Of a DNA stretch of 31,019 nt, positions 1 through 8,047 are shown in pieces. Every line of letters begins with the position of its first letter. Position 1 is the stretch's first letter. Origin of the DNA: JAWPMV01 sp038527215 (GTDB lineage: Bacteria; Bacteroidota; Bacteroidia; J057); assembly GCA_038527215.1 (NCBI GenBank), contig JBCBGC010000098.1, positions 1 through 31,019 on the forward strand, written 5' to 3'. The position numbers and the translations under genes were made by a program. The notes under the pieces are model-generated. The model worked only from the letters and a program-made list of their open reading frames with translations. It was not told the origin of the DNA and made no database searches.

Positions 1-2324
1 TGCAAAGGGCCAATTTAGTCCTGCAACACGGCACCGCCCTGGAAGCAAAATATGTGCTTAATTCCGACAACTACCTGCAGGCGACTTACTACGCCAATAT
101 GTCGGTGCATCACCTATACCATCAGGCATTTATTGAGCTAGCCTTACTAAAATCTTCCGAAGCAAAAGCAGGGACCCGGCAAGAGGCTTTCTGGGAGGAA
201 ATCATGTCCCTGCGGGGCCTGTTTAAATTCGAGTTTTTCTACTCTCGCAAAGCCCAGTTTTCCGATGAAACAGAAGCCAACTTGGAAATTCTGACCAAGG
301 ATTGGCGGCAATTGATCGAAGCACCGAAATCAAAGATCAACGACTTTTTCCAAAAGCAGGATTTGATTGTTGCGCCGGTGGTACTCTATACCTATGTGGA
401 GGCCTATCGCGTGGTGGCGCATGTCTTGCTGAGTTCTAGTCCGGATGCGAATTTTGAAGAAAAATCCCTGATTGAGGCCTGTCTCTTTATGAGTGAGGAG
501 CTCCACTGGCAAGGCCGGGTGCAGCGGATTGGCTCGGTTTCCAAGCCTTTCCTCCTTAATGGGATCCGTCTGGCCCAGAACCTGGATTTGATCCCTACCC
601 CAGATAAGCCTAAAAAGGAAGAAATTGCAGCTTTCCTGGACCAACTAGACCAGATTGCGGAGAAAATCCAATGGCTACAAGGGGTTATTCTGGCTAAGCC
701 CATTGATACGGAATCTCACATCCCGATAGAGCGCGAAATCGTCCCGGGTTCTAAGACCGAAATCCTGACCCAGCCTATTTTAGATGGGGAAGAAGGTCCC
801 CAGATTGGGGCATTTTTCGACCTGGACCGGACCCTAATCAAAAGTTTCTCAGCCAAAGGCTTTTTTCAACGACGCCTCCTCAGTGGAAAAATGACCACCA
901 GAGAAGTGGTGGCTCAATTCGCGGGAGTGTTGGTCTACGCGACCGGTCAGGGGAATTTTGCTGGTCTGGCCGCGGTCGGTGCGCAAGGCGTGAAAGGGGT
1001 CAAAGAGGAAGTCTTTATCGAAGTAGGGGAAGAGGTGTACCAAAAGGAATTAGCCTCCCAAATCTATCCCGAATCCCGGGCACTTGTCAACGCCCACCTA
1101 GCTAAAGGCCATACGGTAGCCATCATTTCAGCGGCTACGCCTTATCAGGTCAATCCTGTCGCCAGAGACCTCAATATCCAGCATGTCATGTGTACCCGCA
1201 TGGAAGTGGAAAATGGTCTCTTTACCGGGAACATTGAGGAACCCGCTTGCTGGGGCGACGGCAAGGCTTATGCCGCTCGTCAACTGACGCAAAGCATGAA
1301 CCTGGATTTGGCTAAAAGCTACTTTTATACAGATAGTGCTTCGGATTTACCCCTCTTGGAAATCGTAGGGAATCCTCGGCCGATTAACCCTGATACCAAA
1401 CTCTCTGCGCTAGCCTTTAAGAATAACTGGCCCGTGTTCCGCTTTGATGATGAGGAAAGGCAGGGCATGATGGACGTGGTGCGGACTGGTATGGCCTTAG
1501 GTAGCCTGGCACCAGCCACCCTCTCTGCCATGGCCAAAGGAGCCATGAGCATGTCTTTCAAAGAAGGCGTCAATTCTCTGATGGCTTCGGTAGGGGATTT
1601 GGTGGTAGCAGCAGCCGGTATAGAACTGGTGGTCAAAGGCAAACAGAATCTATGGGCTAAGCGACCCGCGGTCTTCATTTTTAACCACCAAAGTAGTGCT
1701 GACCTCTTCATCGTTTCCAAACTCATCCGTAAGGATGCCACTGGCATCGCCAAAAAGGAACTGAAAACCATGCCCATTCTCGGTCAGTTGATGATGGCCG
1801 GAGGCGTGATATTTATTGATCGGAAAAACCGCGAAAAGGCTATTGAAGCCATGAAACCGGCGGTCGAGGCGCTCAAGAATGGAACCTCAGTGATCATTTT
1901 CCCTGAAGGAACCCGTAGTCGGGATTATAGCCTGGGTTCTTTTAAGAAAGGGGCTTTCCACATGGCTATGCAGGCTGGAGTCCCCATCGTCCCGGTGGTG
2001 ATCCGCAATGCGCATGATGCCATGCCTCGTGGGAGCAATGTGCTCCGCTCCGTGGCCGTGGAGGTGATCGCGCATCCTCCCATTCCTACAGATGAATGGA
2101 AAAAAGAGGACCTGAGTCGGCATATTCACCGGATCCGGGGATTGTTCTTGAAAGAATTGGGCCAGCAACAGGAGCCCTTTGAAGATCAGGAGCCTATGGA
2201 GGAAGCTGAAGTTTCCCCAGGGGAGACTGAAACGCCCCAAGAGGAAGCATCCTCTACGGAAACTTCGGAAAATGGACAGGAGTCCTCGCCTAACTCGGCA
2301 ACTTCTCCATCTTTGTCAAAATAG
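1..2324 (+). CDS. Fused glycerolipid acyltransferase: PlsB-like C-terminal region, HAD-IB phosphatase and PlsC domain (5' partial)
   Basis: The reading frame is open to the left edge (codons in phase with base 3), so the GTG at 54 is not taken as the start; the true N-terminus lies outside. Numbering from base 54, residues about 1-235 resemble the C-terminal helical region of glycerol-3-phosphate acyltransferases (YYANMSVHHL, FKFEFFYSRK, EAYRVVAHVL, GSVSKPFLLNGIRLA). Residues about 250-470 are a HAD-IB hydrolase: DLDRT at 256-260, K404, and TDSASD at 426-431. Residues about 520-690 are a PlsC/LPLAT acyltransferase with NHX4D (N544, H545, D550) and FPEGTRS (616-622). The tail after about 700 is rich in Glu, Ser and Pro and looks disordered. 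Inferred role: consecutive acylation of glycerol-3-phosphate and lysophosphatidate at the inner membrane, with a phosphatase of unknown substrate between. The catalytic PlsB half, if present, is upstream and unseen. Confidence 0.88.
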   Translation, partial: QRANLVLQHGTALEAKYVLNSDNYLQATYYANMSVHHLYHQAFIELALLKSSEAKAGTRQEAFWEEIMSLRGLFKFEFFYSRKAQFSDETEANLEILTKDWRQLIEAPKSKINDFFQKQDLIVAPVVLYTYVEAYRVVAHVLLSSSPDANFEEKSLIEACLFMSEELHWQGRVQRIGSVSKPFLLNGIRLAQNLDLIPTPDKPKKEEIAAFLDQLDQIAEKIQWLQGVILAKPIDTESHIPIEREIVPGSKTEILTQPILDGEEGPQIGAFFDLDRTLIKSFSAKGFFQRRLLSGKMTTREVVAQFAGVLVYATGQGNFAGLAAVGAQGVKGVKEEVFIEVGEEVYQKELASQIYPESRALVNAHLAKGHTVAIISAATPYQVNPVARDLNIQHVMCTRMEVENGLFTGNIEEPACWGDGKAYAARQLTQSMNLDLAKSYFYTDSASDLPLLEIVGNPRPINPDTKLSALAFKNNWPVFRFDDEERQGMMDVVRTGMALGSLAPATLSAMAKGAMSMSFKEGVNSLMASVGDLVVAAAGIELVVKGKQNLWAKRPAVFIFNHQSSADLFIVSKLIRKDATGIAKKELKTMPILGQLMMAGGVIFIDRKNREKAIEAMKPAVEALKNGTSVIIFPEGTRSRDYSLGSFKKGAFHMAMQAGVPIVPVVIRNAHDAMPRGSNVLRSVAVEVIAHPPIPTDEWKKEDLSRHIHRIRGLFLKELGQQQEPFEDQEPMEEAEVSPGETETPQEEASSTETSENGQESSPNSATSPSLSK

Positions 2325-4116
2325 CTCCCAGTTTCATCGCTTTGGTAGAATCTCCCTTGATCGACAAGCGCCCTTGAATAAAGGCCGATTGCAGGCTCAT
2401 ATCTCCCTTTCCAATGCGGAGCAGATGCTTCTCTTTCACGGTCAAGGTTACATCAGGATTATCGATGATCCCGGGCTGAACTACTCCTGGGGATTGATTG
2501 AGATCTATGTTCCAGTCTCGGGGGCTATCTCCTGTCACCTTAAGCTGGAATAGGCCATTGTTGGGCTTAATGAATTCCGCGCTTTTTACCAATTGCTCAG
2601 CTATGTGCTCAAACAGTACGTCTGATTGGGCTTTAACCGGCTCTGCTTTTTTCCTGACCTCGCGTTTTTCTCCTTTCATCTCCTGCGCCACAGCTTCCAG
2701 CTCGTTAGCAGACTCGCGGAGGTAACGGGTAAACACGTCAATGTCAGGCATGGTGTTGGCGTCCGAAGTGGGGCTAATCGTGAGGAGCCCATTGTAGCTG
2801 AACACCGTAATAATCAATCCCATACCGTCAATGATCGGAGCCATTCCCATGACAGACAGGAGTTTATGACCATTGAGGTAAAGCGGAAACTGAGGCCCGG
2901 GCACGTTGGTAATGGTTACGTTGAAGACCGGGTTATGCATTTCAGAAATCTGAAAGCGGGAGTACAACCTGGCCGCCTGGCTGGCAATGCCAAAGGGCAC
3001 CGCTTCCGACATAGTAGCCAGGGTTTTGGCCCCGATGGCTCCGTTATAGGTCTTGCCTCTGATCGTATTCTCGTGGATGGTTTCCAGGCGTTCAATCGGA
3101 TCTTCGATATTGGTCGCCAGCTGCACCAGCATGGAAGAAATCTGATTGCCATGTTGCGGTCCATCATTCCCATTCCGGGTAGAGATGGGGATCATGGCTA
3201 CCAAGGGCTTGAGCGGAAGTTTGTCTTTTTCCTGTAAATACCTGCGCAGGGCTCCAGCACAAATGCCCAGGACCACATCGTTTAAGGTAGTCCCCATATT
3301 GTTTTTGAGGGCCTTGACCCGATCCAGGGAAAGAATGGCGGTATTCCATTTTCTCTGAGCCGAGATGATGCCATTCAAGGGGCTGGCCGGCGCGGTGAAA
3401 GGAGCCGTGGGCAATTCTGCCTTCTGAGCCCGCGTAAACATACCCGCCTTGAAGGACGCGGTAACCGCTTCATTGATGAGTTTGGGCAGCTTGAGCGGTT
3501 TTTCTACAAAACTCAAGGTGCTCTTCAAAATGATAGACAGTTCCTTGGGTAAGGGTTTGGGATGATAAGGCTTAGGTTCGGGAATCGGTTTAGCCTCGGT
3601 GGACATATCAAACAAAAGGCTCAGCAGACCCGTGCCGCCTATGCCATCCATCGCCACGTGGTGAATCTTGGAAATGACGGCTACAGAACCTTTGGGTACC
3701 TGAGGAATATTGTCCAGCCCTTCCACAAAGGTCAAAGACCAAAGGGGGCGTGACTGATCCAAAGGTTCACTGAAAATCTGGTTGGCTACTTTCCGCAGCA
3801 CTTTCCAGTTACCCGGTTTGGGTAGGGCAATATGGTGAATATGCAGGTCGATGTCGAAGTTGGGATCATCTACCCAATAAGGATAATCAATGCTAAGAGG
3901 AACATAGACCAACCGCTTACGCAAGTTGGGGACATTATGTATCCGGGAAAGAATCGTAGCCCGGAATTTTTCAAATTCTAAGGAGCCTTCGATCACGGCT
4001 ACACTTCCGATATGCATAGGGCTGGTTGGGGTCTCTGCATAAAGGAAGGTTGCATCCATCCCACTGATCGCTTCCAGATCAGTTCCCTTTAGTTGAGCAA
4101 TGATTTTATCAAGCAT
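2290..4116 (-). CDS. Wax ester synthase/diacylglycerol acyltransferase (WS/DGAT) with C-terminal SCP-2 domain
   Basis: This 608-residue protein starts with the WS/DGAT signature region (SGMDATFLYAETPTSPMHIG, residues 18-37), preceded by about 17 extra residues. It has the catalytic HHVAMDG (152-158), PLDQSRPLW (118-126) and the conserved TTLNDVVL (276-283). The family transfers a fatty acyl group from acyl-CoA to a long-chain alcohol or diacylglycerol, making storage wax ester or triacylglycerol at the inner face of the membrane. A charged linker (about 476-498) leads to an SCP-2-like lipid-binding domain at about 500-605 (ending in QGRLSIKGDSTKAMKL), an addition to the usual 450-480 residue enzyme. 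The gene converges on the PlsC fusion and its last 35 bp overlap it. No strong promoter was found upstream. The WS/DGAT call is firm; product preference cannot be read from sequence. Confidence 0.93.
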   Translation of the reverse strand: MLDKIIAQLKGTDLEAISGMDATFLYAETPTSPMHIGSVAVIEGSLEFEKFRATILSRIHNVPNLRKRLVYVPLSIDYPYWVDDPNFDIDLHIHHIALPKPGNWKVLRKVANQIFSEPLDQSRPLWSLTFVEGLDNIPQVPKGSVAVISKIHHVAMDGIGGTGLLSLLFDMSTEAKPIPEPKPYHPKPLPKELSIILKSTLSFVEKPLKLPKLINEAVTASFKAGMFTRAQKAELPTAPFTAPASPLNGIISAQRKWNTAILSLDRVKALKNNMGTTLNDVVLGICAGALRRYLQEKDKLPLKPLVAMIPISTRNGNDGPQHGNQISSMLVQLATNIEDPIERLETIHENTIRGKTYNGAIGAKTLATMSEAVPFGIASQAARLYSRFQISEMHNPVFNVTITNVPGPQFPLYLNGHKLLSVMGMAPIIDGMGLIITVFSYNGLLTISPTSDANTMPDIDVFTRYLRESANELEAVAQEMKGEKREVRKKAEPVKAQSDVLFEHIAEQLVKSAEFIKPNNGLFQLKVTGDSPRDWNIDLNQSPGVVQPGIIDNPDVTLTVKEKHLLRIGKGDMSLQSAFIQGRLSIKGDSTKAMKLGAILTKMEKLPS

Positions 4117-4557
4117 GAGGATTTTTTAAAACTATACAGTTTTTGGGGGCAAAATAGATTTAGAGCGCTGAAAGACAGGGTTTAATGCTTTTCCTGAAAG
4201 CGGCCCTGATCCTGGAGATGAACACCTGTCTGGAACAAGGCCATTTAACCGCTCATTTCAACATTCTAAGGTATAAGAATTTTTCGGGCTGACCAAGCGA
4301 ATAGGGCAGGGGAAGGGATATAGAAAGGGGCTTACGTCATGCAAAAGGGCAAAAGGCTTCATATTCCTATGGCATATGGCTGCTTCTCAGGCAGCCTTTT
4401 ATCCGACCATGGTAAGTGGACAAGCATGCAGCGCTTTAGGAAGGTATGCCAGGCAAATGGTTCTCATCATATGAATGAGACGACTGAGGCAGGCCCTCAG
4501 AAAAAATAGAAAACCTGGATAACAGCCTGCTCCTTCCCACCGCCTAAAATAAACAAG
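4117..4557. other. Intergenic region without a convincing gene
   Basis: This is the first part of a 617 bp gap between the WS/DGAT gene and the DUF5916 gene, which point away from each other. It should hold the WS/DGAT promoter on the minus strand, but no exact TAnnTTTG was found there. It contains a GC-rich hairpin at 4378-4400 and a tandem 8-mer, GCAAAAGG twice, at 4341-4356. No ORF with protein-like composition was seen. Confidence 0.6.
4378..4400 (+). terminator. Possible terminator hairpin with no obvious upstream gene
   Basis: GGCTGC (4378-4383) pairs with GCAGCC (4391-4396) across a 7-nt loop and is followed by TTTT (4397-4400). The shape fits a short intrinsic terminator reading rightwards, but no plus-strand gene ends nearby, so it may close a small RNA or be chance. 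Confidence 0.3.
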
Positions 4558-4586
4558 TTTGGCGGGTGGCAAGTTGGCTATATTTG
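4558..4586 (+). promoter_or_regulatory. Bacteroidota-type promoter for the DUF5916 gene
   Basis: TTTG at 4558-4561, a 17-nt spacer, then TATATTTG at 4579-4586 match the known Bacteroidota -33/-7 elements (TTG and TAnnTTTG). The predicted start of transcription is near 4593, giving a leader of about 140 nt before the ATG at 4734. Confidence 0.6.
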
Positions 4587-4601
4587 CAACATTGTTGCAA
4601 A
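4583..4601. promoter_or_regulatory. Palindromic operator candidate overlapping the -7 box
   Basis: TTTGCAAC (4583-4590), ATT, GTTGCAAA (4594-4601) is a perfect inverted repeat with 8-bp arms. It covers the end of the -7 element and the predicted transcription start, the place where a repressor would block initiation. The binding protein is not identifiable. Confidence 0.45.
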
Positions 4602-4733
4602 AAGGAGTGGTGGAGAAACTGCTGGAAGCATCGGTAGTCCACGCATCAACCTACCTGAGGGATTCAAGGATTTTCCTCAAACCCAGGTAAAGGAATACAC
4701 CCTCATCATATTCAGCCCAAAGAATCATTCTTC

Positions 4734-6932
4734 ATGAAACAAATCTCCACCTGGCTGTTGGCTGGCCTCATTATGAGCCAAGGTCTGGCTCAAACCACCT
4801 TTGAACCGCCAGCGGTACCCGAAAATATTCGAGCCTTCAAGACTGCCCAGCCCATCAATGTGGATGGAAAATTAGAGGAAGCGAGCTGGTTGGCCGCTTC
4901 GCCCATCACCGCCTTTATCCAAAAAGATCCCAACCAAGGAGATAGCGTGAGCATGCCTACGGAGGCAAGAATACTGTTTGATGAGAAATATTTGTACGTA
5001 GGAGCGATATGTAAAACCCCCAATGGCAAGGCTGATATCAGAACCCAAAACATGCAGCGGGATTTTGACTATTTCCAAAATGATATGTTTGGGATAGCGA
5101 TAGATGGGTTTCTCGATAAACGCAACGCGATGGCCTTCCAAACCAACCCGCATGGCACCCAACGAGAAATTTTGGTCATGGACGACCAGATTTTTAACCG
5201 GGAGTGGTCTGGATTATGGAGCGTTCGAACCCACATCCAGGATTCGGTTTGGACGGCTGAAATGGCCATTCCCTGGAAAACGCTTCGGTATCCCCCGGAT
5301 TGCAACAAAATGGGCATCATTTTAACGAGAAACATCAGGAGCAATAATGAGTTCGCCTCTTTCCCTGCCGTACCTCGCGCCTTTAATGTCTATCGCATGC
5401 CGTATGAGGCTATTCTTAGCGGAATTGAACCACCGCCGCCTTCTGCGAATGTTCAGGTTATCCCTTATGCACCCGTCGATTATGACAGGCGCAAGGTGAA
5501 CGGTGAGGTGGTGGCAGAAAGCCCTGATCTCAAAGTAGGGGGGGAAGTTAAATGGGTTACCGGGCCGAGTTCAGTCCTCGATTTTACTTTTAACACAGAT
5601 TTTGCCCAAGCTGATGTAGACCGACAAGTGGTGAACCTATCCCGATTTTCTGTGCTATTTCCTGAAAGAAGGCAGTTCTTTTTGGAGGGGAATGAAATCT
5701 ACAACATGGCTGCCTGGGACGAATTGCAACCTTTCTTTAGCCGGAGGATTGGCCTGGATGACAGCGGCAATCCCATTCCGATTGAGGCCGGGATTCGGTT
5801 TACCAATCGAAGTGATAAACAAAATCTGGGGCTTCTGGCCATCCGGCAACGGGAAAGCGGAAATACCCCAGCCGCTAATTTCGCGGTGGCGCGGTACTCT
5901 GCTAACCTGTCCTCCCAGGGTCGCATTGGCGGCATGGCCACCTTAAGACATTATGAGGCAAATGCCTCAGGCGAGTCTAGCACGAACGCCACCGCTACCA
6001 TTGATGGTTTTTTTCGACCCACCCAGCAGATCAATTCATTCTGGATGCTTTCTGGCTCTACCTCCTCAGGAGCCACCAAGGATCAAGGGCTTTCCGGCTC
6101 AACCTGGACCTATTTCTCTAATAATTGGATGTATCTGGGACATGTACAAGCCTTTGTTACGGCCGATTATAATCCCAGAGTGGGATTTATCAGTGCAAAT
6201 AATTACCTGCTCACTAGTCCTGCATTTGAATTGAGGTTGCGGCCCAAATGGCTCCCGAGGGCTATACGGCAGCTTAGTCCGGGTATTTCCAGCTATCTCT
6301 ACAATTATCTGGATGATCTCTCTTTTAGGGAAGGCTTCATCAGCTACACGCCCTTCTATCTGATCCTGCAAAACGGAAGCGAGGTGCTGTACAGCATACG
6401 GACCAACTGGCAGTCGTTGCGCAACACATTTTCTCCGGTAGGCATCGAGATTTCTCCCGGTGATTACGCATTTACCAGTCATCGCTTTAGCTACCGAGGG
6501 GACTTTTCGAGAAAGGTAGCGATCAGTGGCGCCTACCGATTTGGTGGGTATTTCAATGGGAGCCTGCACACGCTTTCCGCTTCCTTACGATTTGCTCCCT
6601 TGCCCCATATTCAGCTTACGGCCGATTATGAGTTCAATAGGCTGTCCAATTTGGGCATAAATGATAACTCGGTAGAAACGCACCTGATAGGAACCGGCTT
6701 GCGGCTGGCGCTTAACCCAAGGATCCAACTTATTTCCTTTTTTCAATACAATACTGCCTTGGATAGGGCTACCCTAAACAGTCGATTCGTGTGGGAGTAT
6801 CGGCCGCTCTCCTACATTTACCTCGTGTATAATGATAACCGTCAGGATCTGCTAGACCCTGTTACAGGTTTGGAAGAAAACTTGCTTGGCCAACAGGCCA
6901 TTTTTAAGGTGACTTTTTTGCAACAGTTTTAG
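4734..6932 (+). CDS. DUF5916 outer-membrane protein with N-terminal CBM9-like domain
   Basis: The product is 732 residues with a clear signal peptide (MKQISTWLLAGLIMSQGLAQ). Residues about 30-225 form a carbohydrate-binding family 9-like domain (PINVDGKLEEASWLAA, then FDEKYLYVGAIC, WTAEMAIPWKTLRY). The rest matches the DUF5916 beta-barrel pattern, including LNTDFAQADVDRQVVNLSRF-like and LFPERRQFFLEGNEIY segments, alternating polar/aromatic strands and a C-terminal phenylalanine typical of outer-membrane barrels. DUF5916 proteins are frequent in Bacteroidota; their substrate is not established, and uptake or surface binding of glycans or peptides is only an inference. It stands alone behind its own promoter at 4558-4586. 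The next gene starts 255 bp downstream and nothing distinct was seen in that gap. Confidence 0.85.
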   Translation: MKQISTWLLAGLIMSQGLAQTTFEPPAVPENIRAFKTAQPINVDGKLEEASWLAASPITAFIQKDPNQGDSVSMPTEARILFDEKYLYVGAICKTPNGKADIRTQNMQRDFDYFQNDMFGIAIDGFLDKRNAMAFQTNPHGTQREILVMDDQIFNREWSGLWSVRTHIQDSVWTAEMAIPWKTLRYPPDCNKMGIILTRNIRSNNEFASFPAVPRAFNVYRMPYEAILSGIEPPPPSANVQVIPYAPVDYDRRKVNGEVVAESPDLKVGGEVKWVTGPSSVLDFTFNTDFAQADVDRQVVNLSRFSVLFPERRQFFLEGNEIYNMAAWDELQPFFSRRIGLDDSGNPIPIEAGIRFTNRSDKQNLGLLAIRQRESGNTPAANFAVARYSANLSSQGRIGGMATLRHYEANASGESSTNATATIDGFFRPTQQINSFWMLSGSTSSGATKDQGLSGSTWTYFSNNWMYLGHVQAFVTADYNPRVGFISANNYLLTSPAFELRLRPKWLPRAIRQLSPGISSYLYNYLDDLSFREGFISYTPFYLILQNGSEVLYSIRTNWQSLRNTFSPVGIEISPGDYAFTSHRFSYRGDFSRKVAISGAYRFGGYFNGSLHTLSASLRFAPLPHIQLTADYEFNRLSNLGINDNSVETHLIGTGLRLALNPRIQLISFFQYNTALDRATLNSRFVWEYRPLSYIYLVYNDNRQDLLDPVTGLEENLLGQQAIFKVTFLQQF

Positions 6933-7187
6933 CAGCAAGAAAAGCGAGGGTCCAGGGCAGAACATTAAGGAGGAGTTCTGATGAGCCAGGTGGATAGCTG
7001 GACGGTCGTTGGTGAAAAAAATCAAACAAGCCTCTGGCCTACCTCTCCTGGCACGCTTCCTCCCAAGTTGGCAAGGATGCACAAGCTGCTGTTCAATTGA
7101 TCCTGCCTTTTGTCCAATCCACTTAGCTTCCCTTCACAAGAAATTCGAAATCATCCTTCATTTACGTCATGTTCAACAACAACAAAA

Positions 7188-7937
7188 ATGAATATCATGA
7201 TTTCTCGAAATGTTTCTGTGATCATCGCTGCGCTGGCCATATTGAGTACTGCTTGTAGCAAGGTCGAACTGCCTGATGACTACTTTGAAAGCCCCATCCC
7301 GAATGATACCCAAACCCAAAGCGAATCTCTCCTGTTCAAAGATTTTCGGGATTACCGCTATTGCGAATTGCTCTTCACCTTTGAAAATGGAGGGGATTTA
7401 GTTACTGAGGTCTACGCAACCATTGGATTCAACCTGTGCCCGAGTGAAGATTGGTTAGCGATCAATGCGGAAGAATTGAAGAATATGTATGGGGCCCTCG
7501 ACATCAAAGCCAATGGACCCAGATATTGGCTCGTCAACAAGATAAAGAGGGGAGAAGGAGATGCGGGCTATGAAAAAATTGGCACTTTCGGGGACATTCA
7601 AATGAAACTGTCGGCACAAATTGATGGGCCATTAGAGGATGCTGCCAGTTATACAGAACATATCATTAAGCGATGGACGATTTTCAAGTTCAAAAAGAAC
7701 AACCGCATCTATAAGCTCATTAATCCCGCAGGAGAGGTGTATGTCATGCAATCTTACACCTCCATGATCAAGCCCGATCTCACCATAGATGACCTGGAAA
7801 ACCTGGGCCAGGAACTTGACCTGCCTGATGGATGGAAGTTTGAAAGTGAAGTGCTGGAAAAAGAGCTGGAACTTACTTCCTTTGGGGATGCGGTGGTCAT
7901 ACAAGATGAGTTTGAAAATTCCTATCAGAAGATGTAA
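7188..7937 (+). CDS. Conserved hypothetical lipoprotein
   Basis: I place the start at the ATG at 7188 because it gives a proper lipoprotein signal (MNIMISRNVSVIIAALAILSTACSK, Cys23 in the lipobox STAC); an in-frame TTG at 7110 adds 26 residues that would bury the signal, and ATG 7197 is also possible. The mature protein of about 227 residues is not assigned to a named enzyme family. Its C-terminal third (IYKLINPAGEVYVMQSYT, then LENLGQELDLPDGWKFESEVL, then VVIQDEFENSYQKM) resembles a C-terminal block found in uncharacterised secreted bacterial proteins. It has no strong catalytic motif. A strong hairpin follows 45 bp after the stop codon. Confidence 0.75.
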   Translation: MNIMISRNVSVIIAALAILSTACSKVELPDDYFESPIPNDTQTQSESLLFKDFRDYRYCELLFTFENGGDLVTEVYATIGFNLCPSEDWLAINAEELKNMYGALDIKANGPRYWLVNKIKRGEGDAGYEKIGTFGDIQMKLSAQIDGPLEDAASYTEHIIKRWTIFKFKKNNRIYKLINPAGEVYVMQSYTSMIKPDLTIDDLENLGQELDLPDGWKFESEVLEKELELTSFGDAVVIQDEFENSYQKM

Positions 7938-7982
7938 GCTGCGAAGTGGGAGGTAGGTTCCTCCAACCCGCAAACTTTTTCA

Positions 7983-8030
7983 TAAACCCTGCTATTTATT
8001 CCCTATTTTAAGGGGCCATAGCAGGGTTTA
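7983..8030 (+). terminator. Long nested hairpin, probable terminator or leader structure
   Basis: TAAACCCTGCTAT (7983-7995) and ATAGCAGGGTTTA (8018-8030) are perfect 13-bp arms. Inside the 22-nt loop, CCCT and AGGG can pair again. A T-rich stretch follows (8031-8046). It fits an intrinsic terminator for the lipoprotein gene, but it ends only 17 nt before the next start codon, so it could instead lie in the leader of the following operon. Confidence 0.6.
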
Positions 8031-8047
8031 TTTCCTGTATTTTTTCT

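Noticed and set aside
54..56. GTG as the start of the first gene
   Set aside because: The frame stays open to the left edge and the upstream residues continue the GPAT-like pattern, so the gene is treated as 5' partial.
1325..1777. 150-codon ORF antisense to the HAD/PlsC gene
   Set aside because: It lies wholly inside a gene with clear domains on the other strand and resembles no family.
4341..4356. Tandem GCAAAAGG repeat as a mobile-element or CRISPR trace
   Set aside because: Only two 8-bp units, with no spacers or nearby transposase.
6099..6569. 156-codon ORF antisense to the DUF5916 gene
   Set aside because: It is a shadow of the barrel-coding frame with no recognisable motif.
7110..7187. 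N-terminal extension of the lipoprotein from a TTG
   Set aside because: It would put 26 residues ahead of a proper lipoprotein signal peptide starting at 7188.
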